A stretch of DNA of 64,000 nucleotides from Albitalea sp966211955. Lineage in GTDB: Bacteria > Pseudomonadota > Gammaproteobacteria > Burkholderiales > Burkholderiaceae_C. A program made the position numbers and the translations under genes. Positions 50,889 to 61,085 of the stretch are shown here, piece by piece. The notes beneath the pieces are model-generated. The model was not told the origin of the DNA. It did no database searches and saw only the letters and a program-made list of their open reading frames with translations. The first letter of the stretch is position 1. Each line of letters starts with the position of its first letter. The stretch is from NCBI GenBank assembly GCA_966211955.1, contig CBIHOF010000027.1, forward strand, positions 6,740-70,739. The letters run 5' to 3'.

Positions 50889-53159
50889 ATGAAGTTCACC
50901 GATGGCCAGTGGATGCTGCAACCAGGCGCAGCCGCACACTATGCATGCGAGGCCTACTCCGTGGAGGCCCACGACGACAAGCTGGTCGTGTTCGCCACCA
51001 CGCGAGCGATCAAGCATCGCGGCGACACGCTGAGCGGCCCCGCGCTCACCGTCACGCTGAGCTCGCCGATGGAAGGCGTGATCCGTGTCAGCGTCGAGCA
51101 TTTTTCGGCTTCGCAACCCGCGCGGCTGCACGTGCCGATGCCCGGTGCCGGCAAGCCGGCGGTTCGCATCGAGCAGACCGACACCGAGGCGACGCTGCGC
51201 TCCGGCGCGATCTCCGTCACCGTGCGCCGCGGCGAAGGCTGGAGCCTGACCTTCCGCGAAGGCGACAAGGTGCTCACGCGAAGCGACTGGCGCAGCCTTG
51301 GCTACATCCAGTGGGGCGCCCGGGGCAACCACGTTCACGAGCAGCTCACGCTGCAGGTCGGCGAAACGGTCTATGGCCTGGGCGAACGCTTCACGCCCTT
51401 CGTGAAGAACGGCCAGGTGGTGGAGAACACCAACAAGGACGGCGGCACCGCCTGCGAGCAGGCCTACAAGTCCGTTCCCTTCTACCTCACCAACCGCGGC
51501 TACGGCGTGCTGGTGAATGAAGCGGGCCCCGTGTCCTTCGAAGTCGCGTCGGAGAAGACCACGCGCGTGCAGTTCAGCCGCGAGGGCGAGAGCCTGGACT
51601 ACTGCGTGGTCGCGGGCCCTAGCCCCAAGGACGTGGTGTCTCGCCTGACCGCGCTCACCGGCCGCGCACCGCTGCCGCCGGCCTGGAGCTTCGGGCTGTG
51701 GATGAGCACCTCGTTCACCACCCAGTACGACGAAGCCACCGCCACGCACTTCATCGACGAGATGAAGCGGCGCGACCTGCCGTTGTCGGTGTTCCACTTC
51801 GACTGCTTCTGGATGCGCGAATTCCAGTGGTGCGATTTCGAATGGGACAAGCGCGGCTTCCCCGACCCGGCGGGCATGCTCGAGCGCCTGCACGCCAAGG
51901 GCCTGAAGATCAGCCTCTGGATCAACCCCTACGTTGCGCAGAAGTCGCCGCTGTTCAAGGTGGGCGCCGAGCGGGGCTACTTCATCAAGCGCGAGAACGG
52001 CCTCACCTGGCAGACCGACCTGTGGCAGCCGGGCATGGCCATCGTCGATTTCACCAACCCTGAGGCGGTGAGCTGGTACCAGGGCCACCTCAAGCGCCTG
52101 ATGGCGATGGGCGTGGATTGCTTCAAGACCGACTTCGGCGAGCGCATCCCGACCGAGGGCGTCGTCTACCACGACGGCTCCGACCCGGTGGAGATGCACA
52201 ACCTCTACCCGCTGCAGTACAACCAGGCGGTCTTCGAGGTGCTGCAGGAAGCCAAGCGCGAAGAGGCCATCGTCTTCGCGCGTTCGAGCTATGCCTCGGG
52301 GCAGCGATTCCCGGTGCACTGGGGCGGCGACTGCTGGTCCAACTTCGAATCGATGGCCGAGAGCCTGCGTGGCGGCCTGTCGCTCACGAGCTGCGGCTTC
52401 GCGTTCTGGAGCCACGACATCGGCGGCTTCGAGGGGAACCCGCCGCCGGCGCTTTACAAGCGCTGGATCCAGTTCGGCCTGCTCTCGTCGCACAGCCGCC
52501 TGCACGGCAGCGGCTTCTACCGCGTGCCCTGGCTCGTGGACGAGGAAAGCTGCGACGTGCTGCAGTCCTTCACGCGGCTCAAGCACCGGCTCATGCCCTA
52601 CCTCTACGCCCGCGCGATCGAGGCTTGCGACACCGGCGTGCCGATGATGCGCTCGATGCTGCTGGAGCATCCGCACGATCCGGCCTGCGCGACGCTGGAC
52701 CGCCAATACCAGCTCGGCGAATCGCTGCTGGTCGCGCCGGTGTTCACCGACAGCGGCGAGGTGGATTTCTACCTGCCGGAAGGACGCTGGACGCACCTGC
52801 TCAATGGCCAGGTGCGCGAGGGCGGACGCTGGGCGCGCGAGACGCACGACTTCCAGAGCCTGCCGCTGTACGTGGCGCCCAACACCGTGCTGCCCTGGGG
52901 CAGCGAGACCGAGCGGCCCGACTACGACTATGCGAAGGGCGTGACGCTGCGCGTGTTTGCGCTCGACGACGGCGCGAGTGCCCCGTTCACCGTGGCCTCG
53001 TCCAACGGCCGCATCGCGGCGCGCGGCACGGTGCGCCGCGAGGGTGCCACCTACACCGCGACCGTCACCGAAGGCGCGCTGCAGCAGTGGCGCCTGGAAG
53101 TCGATGGCAAGCAAGGCCCTGTGCAGGAAAGCTCCGGAGCCTGCGTGTGGGCGCTCTGA
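50889..53159 (+). CDS. GH31 alpha-xylosidase (YicI type)
   Basis: 756 residues without a signal peptide, so cytoplasmic or periplasm-free. The GH31 core has WGARGNHVHEQLTLQVGETV, YGLGERFTPFVKNG, PPAWSFGLWMSTSFTTQYDE, DCFKTDFGERIP with nucleophile Asp415 and HWGGDCWSNF with the acid Asp481. These positions equal Asp416 and Asp482 of E. coli YicI, an alpha-xylosidase, and FGERIP is the alpha-xylosidase form of the nucleophile motif. It would remove alpha-1,6-xylose from the non-reducing end of xyloglucan oligosaccharides. It follows GH39 by 32 bp. Confidence 0.95.
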   Translation: MKFTDGQWMLQPGAAAHYACEAYSVEAHDDKLVVFATTRAIKHRGDTLSGPALTVTLSSPMEGVIRVSVEHFSASQPARLHVPMPGAGKPAVRIEQTDTEATLRSGAISVTVRRGEGWSLTFREGDKVLTRSDWRSLGYIQWGARGNHVHEQLTLQVGETVYGLGERFTPFVKNGQVVENTNKDGGTACEQAYKSVPFYLTNRGYGVLVNEAGPVSFEVASEKTTRVQFSREGESLDYCVVAGPSPKDVVSRLTALTGRAPLPPAWSFGLWMSTSFTTQYDEATATHFIDEMKRRDLPLSVFHFDCFWMREFQWCDFEWDKRGFPDPAGMLERLHAKGLKISLWINPYVAQKSPLFKVGAERGYFIKRENGLTWQTDLWQPGMAIVDFTNPEAVSWYQGHLKRLMAMGVDCFKTDFGERIPTEGVVYHDGSDPVEMHNLYPLQYNQAVFEVLQEAKREEAIVFARSSYASGQRFPVHWGGDCWSNFESMAESLRGGLSLTSCGFAFWSHDIGGFEGNPPPALYKRWIQFGLLSSHSRLHGSGFYRVPWLVDEESCDVLQSFTRLKHRLMPYLYARAIEACDTGVPMMRSMLLEHPHDPACATLDRQYQLGESLLVAPVFTDSGEVDFYLPEGRWTHLLNGQVREGGRWARETHDFQSLPLYVAPNTVLPWGSETERPDYDYAKGVTLRVFALDDGASAPFTVASSNGRIAARGTVRREGATYTATVTEGALQQWRLEVDGKQGPVQESSGACVWAL

Positions 53160-55966
53160 TCCGCCGCGCTGTCGCGCTGCTCGCGCTCGCGGCCTTCGCG
53201 CTGCCGGCGCTGGCCGCGAGCCGCGAGCGGCTCTCGCTGGACGCTGGCTGGCTGTTCCATCTCGGCGAGGTCTCGGCACCTGGGGTGAAGGGGCACGGCG
53301 CGAGCTACAACAACGGCAAGTCCAACGGCGCCAGCGGCGCAGCGGCTGACGACTTCGACGATTCAGACTGGCGCCGGCTCGACCTGCCGCACGACTGGGC
53401 CGTCGAAGGGCCGTTCGACCCCAACGAGAACGCCTCGCAGGGCTATCGCCGGCGCGGCATCGCCTGGTACCGGCGCTACGTGCCGCTGCCCGAGGCCGAC
53501 CGGGGCCGCCACATCGAACTGCAGCTCGACGCCGTCGCCACCAACGCCACGGTGTGGGTCAACGGCATCATCGTCAACCGCAACTGGTCGGGGTACAACG
53601 GCATCACCATCGACATCACGCCATATGTGCGCTACGGCGTCGAGGCGAACTCGATCGCGGTGCGCGTGGATGCCAACGTGCAGGAAGGCTGGTGGTACGA
53701 AGGCGCCGGCATGTACCGTCACACGTGGCTGGTCAAGCGCGATGCGCTGCACATCGCCACCGACGGCTTGCATGCCGATCCCGTCCAGGTGAACGGACGC
53801 TGGACCGTGCCTGTCGAGGTGTCCTTCGAAAGCAGCGCCAAGGCCGCGCGCGATGCGGTGGCTGAGGTGACCCTGCTCGATCCCTCGGGTCGAGAGGTGG
53901 CCAGGGGCAGCGCACGTGCGCACGTGGGCGCGCTCGCCTCGGCGGTGGCGCGCATGAACCTGGAGGTGCGCGAGCCCAGGCTGTGGTCGCCCGCGCAGCC
54001 CAGCGTCTACAGCGTGCGCGCCGTGCTGCGCGACGGCGCGAAGGAGATCGACCGCACGGAGGTGCAGACCGGTTTTCGCACGATCCGCTTCGATGCCGAC
54101 CGTGGCTTCTTCCTCAACGGCGAGCCGCTGAAGCTGCAGGGCGTGTGCATCCACCAGGACCACGCGGGCGTCGGTGTCGCGGTGCCCGATTCGATCTGGG
54201 AATTCCGCCTGCGTCGCCTGAAAGAGATGGGCACCAACGCCATCCGTTTCTCGCACAACACCCCCGCGGCCGAGGTGGTCGACCTGGCCGACCGCCTGGG
54301 CATCATGGTGATGGACGAGAACCGGCATTTCAATTCGTCGCCGGACTACCTGAAGCAGCTCACATCGATGGTGCGGCGTGACCGCAACCACCCGAGCGTG
54401 ATCCTGTGGTCCATCTTCAACGAGGAGCCGCTGCAAAGCAGCGAGGTGGGCTACGAAATGGCGCGCCGCATGGTGTCGGCGATCAAGCAGCTCGATGCGT
54501 CTCGGCCGGTGACCGCGGCGATGCATGGCGGGCTGTTCACCGAGCTCAACGTCGCCGACGCACTGGATGTCGTGGGGCTGAACTACCAGACCGGCAGCTA
54601 CGATTCCTACCACCGCAAGCACCCGAAGCGGCCCATGACCAGCACCGAGGACACCTCGGCCTTCATGACCCGCGGTGCATTCGACAGCGACTCCAAGGCC
54701 CACGTGCTCGCCAGCTACGACGACGAGCCTTCGTCATGGGGCAACACGCACCGCAAGGCCTGGCAGGCGATTGCCGAGCGACCCTTCATGGCCGGCAGCT
54801 TCATCTGGACCGGCATCGACTACCGCGGCGAGCCCACCCCCTTCGAGTGGCCGAGCGCGAGTTCGTTCTTCGGCGCCATGGACCTCGCGGGCTTTGCGAA
54901 GACGGCGTTCTGGATCCACCAGGCGCAGTGGGTGAAGGACCGGCCGGTGGTCAAGTTCGTGCCGCACTGGAACTGGCCGGGCCGCGAAGGCCAGCCGATC
55001 CACGTGATGGTCGCGAGCAATGCGCCGCGCGTGCGGCTGCTGCTCAACGGCGCGGTCGTCGGCGAGCAGGCGGTCGATCCGTACGAGATGGCGCACTTCC
55101 AGGTGCCGTACGCGGCGGGGCGCATCGAGGCCATCGCACTTCGCGGCAGCGCCGAGATCGCGCGCGACGTGGTCGAGACCAGCGGCGCGCCGGTTCGGCT
55201 GGTGCTCACGCCGGACCGCGCCGCGATCGCCGGTGACGGGCTGGACGCGGTGCCGGTCACGGTGAGTGCCGTCGACGCGCAGGGCCGGCCGGTGCCGACC
55301 ACCAACATCCTCGTCAAGTTCGAGACCGCAGGCGAGGGCGCGATCATCGGCGTCGGCAATGGCGACCCGAATTCGCACGAGGCCGACAAGGCCAGCGAAC
55401 GCAGCCTGTTCAACGGCCTCGCGCAGGTGATCGTGCAAGGCCGTCGCGATGGCCATGGCGTGTTGACGCTGCGGGCATCTGCCTCGGGCCTGCAAGGCGC
55501 CGAGGTGGCGATCGCGCTGCGGACGGCCAGCGCGCCGCCGGGCGTGCCGATGGGCGAGCCCACCACGCAGATGCAGACCTGGCGCATCTCGCCGGCCCAT
55601 GCCGCGCGGCCCGACCCGAACATGGTGCTGGCCGAGAGCGACATGAACTCTTGGGGCTGGGACGAGCCGCCGATCCGCCGCGGCCCCGAGGCCGAACCCT
55701 TCCGGCTGTACCGCACCTCGGTGCCGGTGCGCGGGGACCGCAACGACGGCCGAGCCCGGCTGGTCTTCGGATCCATTGCCGGCAAGGCCGAGGTGTGGGT
55801 CGATGGCGTGAAGATCGGCGAGAAGGCCACACCTGAGCCGGCACCCTTCGTCGCGCTGCTGCCCAAGGGGGCGGCACGCCGCCAACTCACGGTGCTCGTG
55901 CAGGCGCAGCCGGGGCAGGCCTCCGGCGTGTGGGGCCGGGTGGTGTTGGAGCCGGGGACGCGGTGA
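53147..55966 (+). CDS. GH2 beta-galactosidase 1 (DUF4982-type architecture)
   Basis: 939 residues from GTG 53147, which overlaps the GH31 stop by 13 bp and has CGGAG six bases upstream. Signal peptide ALIRRAVALLALAAFALPALA. The N-terminal jelly roll (WRRLDLPHDWAVEGPFDPNE), Ig domain and barrel (DRGFFLNGEPLKLQGVCIHQ; VILWSIFNEEP with acid/base Glu426; TSTEDTSAFM with probable nucleophile Glu501) are followed by Ig-like C-terminal domains starting at FVPHWNWPGREGQPIHVMVA. It would release beta-galactose from xyloglucan side chains. The stop overlaps the next GH2 start (GTGA). Beta-glucuronidase or other GH2 specificity cannot be excluded. Confidence 0.9.
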   Translation: MGALIRRAVALLALAAFALPALAASRERLSLDAGWLFHLGEVSAPGVKGHGASYNNGKSNGASGAAADDFDDSDWRRLDLPHDWAVEGPFDPNENASQGYRRRGIAWYRRYVPLPEADRGRHIELQLDAVATNATVWVNGIIVNRNWSGYNGITIDITPYVRYGVEANSIAVRVDANVQEGWWYEGAGMYRHTWLVKRDALHIATDGLHADPVQVNGRWTVPVEVSFESSAKAARDAVAEVTLLDPSGREVARGSARAHVGALASAVARMNLEVREPRLWSPAQPSVYSVRAVLRDGAKEIDRTEVQTGFRTIRFDADRGFFLNGEPLKLQGVCIHQDHAGVGVAVPDSIWEFRLRRLKEMGTNAIRFSHNTPAAEVVDLADRLGIMVMDENRHFNSSPDYLKQLTSMVRRDRNHPSVILWSIFNEEPLQSSEVGYEMARRMVSAIKQLDASRPVTAAMHGGLFTELNVADALDVVGLNYQTGSYDSYHRKHPKRPMTSTEDTSAFMTRGAFDSDSKAHVLASYDDEPSSWGNTHRKAWQAIAERPFMAGSFIWTGIDYRGEPTPFEWPSASSFFGAMDLAGFAKTAFWIHQAQWVKDRPVVKFVPHWNWPGREGQPIHVMVASNAPRVRLLLNGAVVGEQAVDPYEMAHFQVPYAAGRIEAIALRGSAEIARDVVETSGAPVRLVLTPDRAAIAGDGLDAVPVTVSAVDAQGRPVPTTNILVKFETAGEGAIIGVGNGDPNSHEADKASERSLFNGLAQVIVQGRRDGHGVLTLRASASGLQGAEVAIALRTASAPPGVPMGEPTTQMQTWRISPAHAARPDPNMVLAESDMNSWGWDEPPIRRGPEAEPFRLYRTSVPVRGDRNDGRARLVFGSIAGKAEVWVDGVKIGEKATPEPAPFVALLPKGAARRQLTVLVQAQPGQASGVWGRVVLEPGTR

Positions 55967-57993
55967 ACCTGCTTCGCGCGCTCGCTGCGATGCTGCTGCT
56001 GTCGGCGCTCATGGCGCCGGCGGCGGCGGCACGCAGCTCGCAGCCGCTGGATGATGCCTGGCGCTTCATGCGCGCCGACGTGGCCGGCGCCGAAGCCGCG
56101 GACTTCGACGACAGCGGCTGGACGGCCGCGACGCTGCCGCACACCTTCAACGCCGTCGATGGCGAGGCCGGTGGCGCGTACTACCGCGGCCCGGCGTGGT
56201 ACCGCCGCACCATCGACTTCAGCGCCGGACCACGGCGCCGCTTCCTCGAATTCGACGGCGCGGCGCTCGTCGCCGATGTCTGGCTCAACGGCCGGCATGC
56301 CGGCCGCCACGAGGGCGGCTACGCGCGGTTCCGGCTCGACGTGACCGCGTTGGCCCACGCCGGTCGCAACACGCTGGCCGTGCGCGTGGACAACAGCACC
56401 TCGCCCACCGTGGCGCCGTTGGGCGGCGACTTCACCGTCTTCGGCGGCTTGTACCGCGGCGTGCGGCTGGTCGAGACCGCGCCATTGCACATCGGGCTGC
56501 TCGATCACGGCGGGCCCGGCGTGTCGGTGGCGACGCAGGTGTTGCCATCCTCCGGTGCGAGGCTGCACGTGAGCGCGCAATTGCGCAATGAGCTGGACGT
56601 GCCGCGGCAGGTCGTGCTGCGCCTGACGCTGCGTGACGCGCAAGGCCGCACCGTGCTCGGCAAGCGGCAGCCGATGACACTCGCCGCGCAAGCTGACCAG
56701 GCCGTGGATGCCTCGCTGCAGCTCGCGAAGCCGCACCTGTGGCAGGGCGTGGCGGACCCGTACCTGTATCGCCTTGCCGTCGAGCTGATGCAAGGCAAGG
56801 ACGTGGTCGACGCGATCGAGCTGCCGGTGGGCTTTCGCACGGTGGCACTCGACCCGGCACGCGGCTTCCTGCTCAACGGCAAGCCCTACGCGCTGCACGG
56901 CGTCAACTACTTCCACCCCGGCCGGCCGGGCCACGGGCTTGCGGTCGGCGATGCCGAGATCGACGAGGACTTCCGCATCCTCAAGGACCTCGGCGTGACG
57001 GCCTTGCGGCTCGTGCACTTCCAGCATCCGCAGCGGGTCTACGAGCGGGCCGATGAACTGGGTCTCGTGCTGTGGACCGAGATCCCGCTCAACGCGGCGA
57101 TGGACGAGGGCGAGCGCTTCCGCGCCAACCTTGGCCAGCAGCTGAGCGAGCTGATCGGGCAGAACCGCCACCATGCATCGGTCGCCATCTGGGGCCTGGG
57201 CAACGAGGTCTACCGCAGCGACGAACCCGTGCGAGCGCTGCTGGCAAGCCTGCATGCGCAGGCCAAGCGAGAAGACCCGCAGCGCCTGACCGCCTACGCC
57301 CATTGCTGTGCCGCCGATGACCACCCGATGGCGCTGCAGACCGACCTCACCGGCTACAACCGCTACTGGGGCTGGTACGACGGCGGACTGGGCGACATCG
57401 GACCCTGGGCCGACGCGCTGCATGCCCGCCTGCCCACCCGTGCCCTGGCGATCAGCGAGTACGGCGCCGGCGCGAGCGCGCTGCAGCAGCAGGACCCGCC
57501 GCAGCGGCCCAAGCCTGGTGGCCCGTGGCACCCCGAGCAATACCAGGCGCTGTTCCACGAAGCCTACTGGGCGCAGCTGCGCACCCGGCCGTGGCTGGCG
57601 GGCAGCTTCGTGTGGCTCGCCTTCGACCACGCGTCCGCCGGCCGCAACGAAGGCGACCGGCCGGGCATCAACGACAAGGGCCTCGTGAGCCATGACCGCA
57701 AGGTGCTCAAGGACGCCTACCACCTCTACCGCGCCAATTGGAGCCGCGAGCCCATGGTTCACATCGCAAGCCCCCGTTTCACGCCCCGGCCCGCCGGGCC
57801 TATTCCGGTGAAGGTCTACACCAACGCCGAGCGCGTCACGCTGGAAGTCAATGGCGTCGCGTTCGCAAGCAAGACGCCGGTGGATCGCATTGCCGTCTGG
57901 CAGGACGTGCCGCTGGTTGTGGGGCCCAACGTGCTGAGCGTGCGCACCGAAGCAGGCGTCTCGGACTCCGTCACCTGGGAGGGAACCCGATGA
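55963..57993 (+). CDS. GH2 beta-galactosidase 2 (compact)
   Basis: 676 residues from GTG 55963, translationally coupled to the previous GH2 by a GTGA overlap. Signal peptide NLLRALAAMLLLSALMAPAAA. The sugar-binding domain (WTAATLPHTFNAVDGEAGGA), Ig domain, and barrel (GFLLNGKPYALHGVNYFHPG; VAIWGLGNEVYRSD with acid/base Glu415; LAISEYGAGAS with nucleophile Glu499) are present; a short C-terminal Ig domain ends the chain. It is about 260 residues shorter than its neighbour and from a different GH2 branch, so the pair is not a recent duplication. Probably attacks another galactoside or acts at another oligosaccharide size. Confidence 0.9.
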   Translation: MNLLRALAAMLLLSALMAPAAAARSSQPLDDAWRFMRADVAGAEAADFDDSGWTAATLPHTFNAVDGEAGGAYYRGPAWYRRTIDFSAGPRRRFLEFDGAALVADVWLNGRHAGRHEGGYARFRLDVTALAHAGRNTLAVRVDNSTSPTVAPLGGDFTVFGGLYRGVRLVETAPLHIGLLDHGGPGVSVATQVLPSSGARLHVSAQLRNELDVPRQVVLRLTLRDAQGRTVLGKRQPMTLAAQADQAVDASLQLAKPHLWQGVADPYLYRLAVELMQGKDVVDAIELPVGFRTVALDPARGFLLNGKPYALHGVNYFHPGRPGHGLAVGDAEIDEDFRILKDLGVTALRLVHFQHPQRVYERADELGLVLWTEIPLNAAMDEGERFRANLGQQLSELIGQNRHHASVAIWGLGNEVYRSDEPVRALLASLHAQAKREDPQRLTAYAHCCAADDHPMALQTDLTGYNRYWGWYDGGLGDIGPWADALHARLPTRALAISEYGAGASALQQQDPPQRPKPGGPWHPEQYQALFHEAYWAQLRTRPWLAGSFVWLAFDHASAGRNEGDRPGINDKGLVSHDRKVLKDAYHLYRANWSREPMVHIASPRFTPRPAGPIPVKVYTNAERVTLEVNGVAFASKTPVDRIAVWQDVPLVVGPNVLSVRTEAGVSDSVTWEGTR

Positions 57994-59729
57994 TCCCCCG
58001 AGCGCTTCTTTCAGTGCTGGTTGCCGGTGCGCTGCAGGCGTGCAGCACGGCACCGGTGCAGCCAGCAGCCCGCTCGTCGGCCGCCATCCAGGTGAACCAG
58101 ATCGGCTTCCTGCCGGCTGCATCGAAGTGGGCGGCGGTGCCTGCCAACGGTGCTGCGAGCTTCACGATCGTCGATGCGCGCAGCGGCGCCGAGGTGTGGC
58201 GCGGATCGCTGGGCGCGCCGGCGGTGTGGGCGCCGTCCCAGGAAGCCGTGCGCCTGGCCGACTTCTCGGCCTTGAAGGCAGCCGGCGAATACCGCGTGCA
58301 TGTCGATGGCCTGGACGATTCACCGCGCTTCGTGATCGACGGCAACGCCTACGGCGCGGTGAACGCCGCGGCGATCCGCGCCTACTACTACAACCGCGCG
58401 AGCGTGGAGTTGAAGCCGCAGCACGCCGGCATCTGGGCACGGCCGGCCGGCCACCCGGACGACAAGGTGCTGGTGCATGCATCTGCCGCCGGCCCAGGGC
58501 GGCCCGAGGGTGCGGTCATCTCCGCGCCGAAAGGCTGGTACGACGCCGGCGACTACAACAAGTACATCGTCAATTCCGGCATCACCGTCTACACGCTGAT
58601 GGCCGCGTACGAGCACTTCCCGCGGTTCTTCCAGCAGCAGTCGCTGAACATCCCCGAAAGCGGCAACGGCATTCCCGACCTGCTCGACGAGGTGCTGTGG
58701 AACCTCGACTGGATGCTGGCCATGCAGGACCCGGCCGATGGCGGTGTGTACGCCAAGCTCACGAACAAGGGCTTCGACGGCATGGTGATGCCGGACCAGG
58801 CCAGGGCTGAGCGCTATGTCGTGTTGAAGACCACGTCCGCGGCGCTGGACTTCGCGGCGTCGATGGCACAGGCCAGCCGCGTCTTCGCCGCGTTCGACAA
58901 GCAGCGACCAGGCCTCTCGGCGCGCATGCTTGCGGCGGCCAGGTCGGCGTGGGCCTGGGCGCAGGCGCATCCCGCGGTGGCCTACCACCAGCCGGCGGAC
59001 GTGCACACGGGCGAATACGGCGATTCGAAGGTCGCCGCCGAATTCACCTGGGCCGCCGCGGAGCTGTACGTGACCACGCATGACGACCGCTACCTCGCGG
59101 CGATGTCGCCGGCTCAGGCACCGATCAGCCTGCCGGGCTGGAGCGACGTGTCCGCGCTCGGCTGGATCACGCTCGCGCATCATCGCGACCACCTCACGCC
59201 CGCTGCGGACCGCGGCCTGATCGAACACCGCATCATGGGCCTGGCCGGCAAGCTCGCGGACGGGTGGCAGGCATCGCCCTACCGAGTCGCGATGGGCAAC
59301 GATGACTTCACCTGGGGCAGCAACTCGACGGCGCTGAACCAGGCACTGGTGCTGCTGCAGGGCTACGAGCTGACCCACGAACGGCGCCTGCTCGACGCAG
59401 CGCAATCCGCGCTCGACTACGTGCTTGGCCGCAACCCGCTGGGCATGTCGATGGTCACCGGCATCGGCACCCGTTCGCCGATGCACCCGCACCACCGCCC
59501 CTCGAAGGCCGACGGCATCGAGGCGCCCGTGCCCGGCTTCATCGTCGGCGGCCCCAACCCCGGCCAGCAGGATGCATCCGGCTGCCCCGTGCCCTACGCC
59601 TCGAAGGCGCCGGCGCTGTCGTACCTCGACCACGACTGCAGCTACGCGAGCAACGAGGTCGCGATCAACTGGAATGCGCCGCTGGTGTATGTCAGCGCGG
59701 CGCTGCAGGTGCTGGCCAACCCACGATGA
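57990..59729 (+). CDS. GH9 endoglucanase/exo-glucosidase 2, lipoprotein
   Basis: 579 residues from ATG 57990, which overlaps the GH2 stop (ATGA). The lipobox is LQAC after a short leader (RALLSVLVAGALQAC), so it is anchored in a membrane. An Ig-like CelD_N domain (IQVNQIGFLPAASKWAAVPA) precedes the barrel: KGWYDAGDYNKYIVNSG with Asp185 and Asp188, IPESGNGIPDLLDEVLWN, RSPMHPHHRPS with the His motif, and YASNEVAINWNAPLVY with acid Glu556. GH9 proteins of this shape often act on short cello-oligosaccharides. It differs from GH9 enzyme 1 in having the classical NEVAINWNAPL ending and no extra module. Confidence 0.92.
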   Translation: MIPRALLSVLVAGALQACSTAPVQPAARSSAAIQVNQIGFLPAASKWAAVPANGAASFTIVDARSGAEVWRGSLGAPAVWAPSQEAVRLADFSALKAAGEYRVHVDGLDDSPRFVIDGNAYGAVNAAAIRAYYYNRASVELKPQHAGIWARPAGHPDDKVLVHASAAGPGRPEGAVISAPKGWYDAGDYNKYIVNSGITVYTLMAAYEHFPRFFQQQSLNIPESGNGIPDLLDEVLWNLDWMLAMQDPADGGVYAKLTNKGFDGMVMPDQARAERYVVLKTTSAALDFAASMAQASRVFAAFDKQRPGLSARMLAAARSAWAWAQAHPAVAYHQPADVHTGEYGDSKVAAEFTWAAAELYVTTHDDRYLAAMSPAQAPISLPGWSDVSALGWITLAHHRDHLTPAADRGLIEHRIMGLAGKLADGWQASPYRVAMGNDDFTWGSNSTALNQALVLLQGYELTHERRLLDAAQSALDYVLGRNPLGMSMVTGIGTRSPMHPHHRPSKADGIEAPVPGFIVGGPNPGQQDASGCPVPYASKAPALSYLDHDCSYASNEVAINWNAPLVYVSAALQVLANPR

Positions 59730-61075
59730 ACACCATGATCGACTCGACGCTTCCCGTGTCCGCGGCGACTCCGGCCGCCCGGTCCACGCTCCACCCGCTC
59801 GCCTGGGTCCCTTCGCTCTACCTCGCGATGGGCCTGCCCAACGTGATGGTGGGCGTGGTCGCGGCCATCATCTACAAGAACCTCGGGGTCTCCAACGAAG
59901 ACATCGCGCTGTACACCTCGCAGATGTACCTGCCGTGGGTGCTCAAGCCGCTGTGGGCGCCGTTGATGGAGCCCTACCGCACCAAGCGATGGTGGGTCAT
60001 CTCGATGCAGTTCACGATGATGGCGTCGCTCGGGCTGGTGGCGTTCTGCCTGCCGCTGGACGGCTTCTTCCGCCTGTCGCTCGCGTTCTTCTGGATCACC
60101 GGCTTCGCCTCCGCCACGCAGGACACGGTGGCCGACGGCGTGTTCATGACGACCATGCCCCTGCGGGACCAGGCGCGCTATGCCGGCCTGCAAGGCATGT
60201 GCTGGAACCTCGGCGCCGTGATTGCCTCGGGCCTGTTGGTGTCGCTCACCGGCTGGCTGCACAACCACCAGGGCCTGCCTTGGGTGCAATGCTGGGTGAT
60301 CGTGGTGTCGGCCGCGGCGCTTGCGATGGGGGCCTTCGGCCTGTGGCACCTGCGCGTGCTGCCGCAGGGCGCGCCGTCGTCGGTGCAAGGCGGCGGGGTG
60401 AAGGGCGCCTATGCCGCGATGCGCGGCTCGTGGATCTCGTTCTTCCAGAAGCCGCAGATCTGGATGATGCTTGCCGTCATCTTCTTCTACCGCTTCGGCG
60501 AAGGCTTCATCGAGAAGTTCGGCCCGCTGTTCATGCTGGACCCGCGCAGCGTCGGCGGCCTCGGGCTGGACAACGAGGCGCTGGGCCACATCAACGGCAC
60601 CGTGGGCACCATCGCCTTCATCGCCGGTGCCTTCCTCGGCGGGTTCCTCGTGGCGCGGCGCACGCTGCCGCGTTCGTTCTTCGTGCTGGCGCTGGTGCTC
60701 AACGTGCCGCACCTGACCTACTTCTACCTGAGCCAGACCCTGCCGGACAACGTGTGGTGGGTCGGCGCGATCGTGTCGGCCGAGAAGTTCGGCTTCGGCA
60801 TGGGCTCGGTGGGCCACATGCTCTACATGATGCAGCAGGTGGCGCCGGGGCCGTTCAAGATGACGCACTACGCCATGGCCACCGGCGTGATGGCGCTCAC
60901 CAAGTGGTCCACCGGCACGGTGAGCGGCTTGGTGTGGGCCGCCGTGGGGCACAACTACTCGGCCTTCTTCACGCTGGTGCTGCTGTTCTCGCTGCCGCCG
61001 GTGATCCTCGCGTGGCTGGCGCCGTTTCCGCAGCGCGAGCAGTCGGACGTCGGGGCCACGGCGCGGCACCTGTGA
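59726..61075 (+). CDS. MFS transporter, AmpG-like oligosaccharide importer
   Basis: 449 residues with about 12 hydrophobic helices. SLYLAMGLPNVMVGVVAAII, YLPWVLKPLWAPLMEPY (the helix 2-3 motif with a conserved Lys-Pro) and TGFASATQDTVADGVF are the marks of the AmpG/MFS-PAT branch. Such carriers bring muropeptides or glycan pieces across the inner membrane. In this operon it probably imports a xyloglucan fragment for the signal-less GH31 enzyme (inference). ATG 59726 overlaps the GH9 stop by 4 bp. It is unrelated to the GPH symporter of the other operon, giving two import routes. Confidence 0.87.
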   Translation: MNTMIDSTLPVSAATPAARSTLHPLAWVPSLYLAMGLPNVMVGVVAAIIYKNLGVSNEDIALYTSQMYLPWVLKPLWAPLMEPYRTKRWWVISMQFTMMASLGLVAFCLPLDGFFRLSLAFFWITGFASATQDTVADGVFMTTMPLRDQARYAGLQGMCWNLGAVIASGLLVSLTGWLHNHQGLPWVQCWVIVVSAAALAMGAFGLWHLRVLPQGAPSSVQGGGVKGAYAAMRGSWISFFQKPQIWMMLAVIFFYRFGEGFIEKFGPLFMLDPRSVGGLGLDNEALGHINGTVGTIAFIAGAFLGGFLVARRTLPRSFFVLALVLNVPHLTYFYLSQTLPDNVWWVGAIVSAEKFGFGMGSVGHMLYMMQQVAPGPFKMTHYAMATGVMALTKWSTGTVSGLVWAAVGHNYSAFFTLVLLFSLPPVILAWLAPFPQREQSDVGATARHL

Positions 61076-61085
61076 GGTGGGTGGC

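Noticed and set aside
54820..58122. 1100-codon minus-strand open frame over the two GH2 genes
   Set aside because: Same reason: antisense to genes with full catalytic motifs and translational overlaps.
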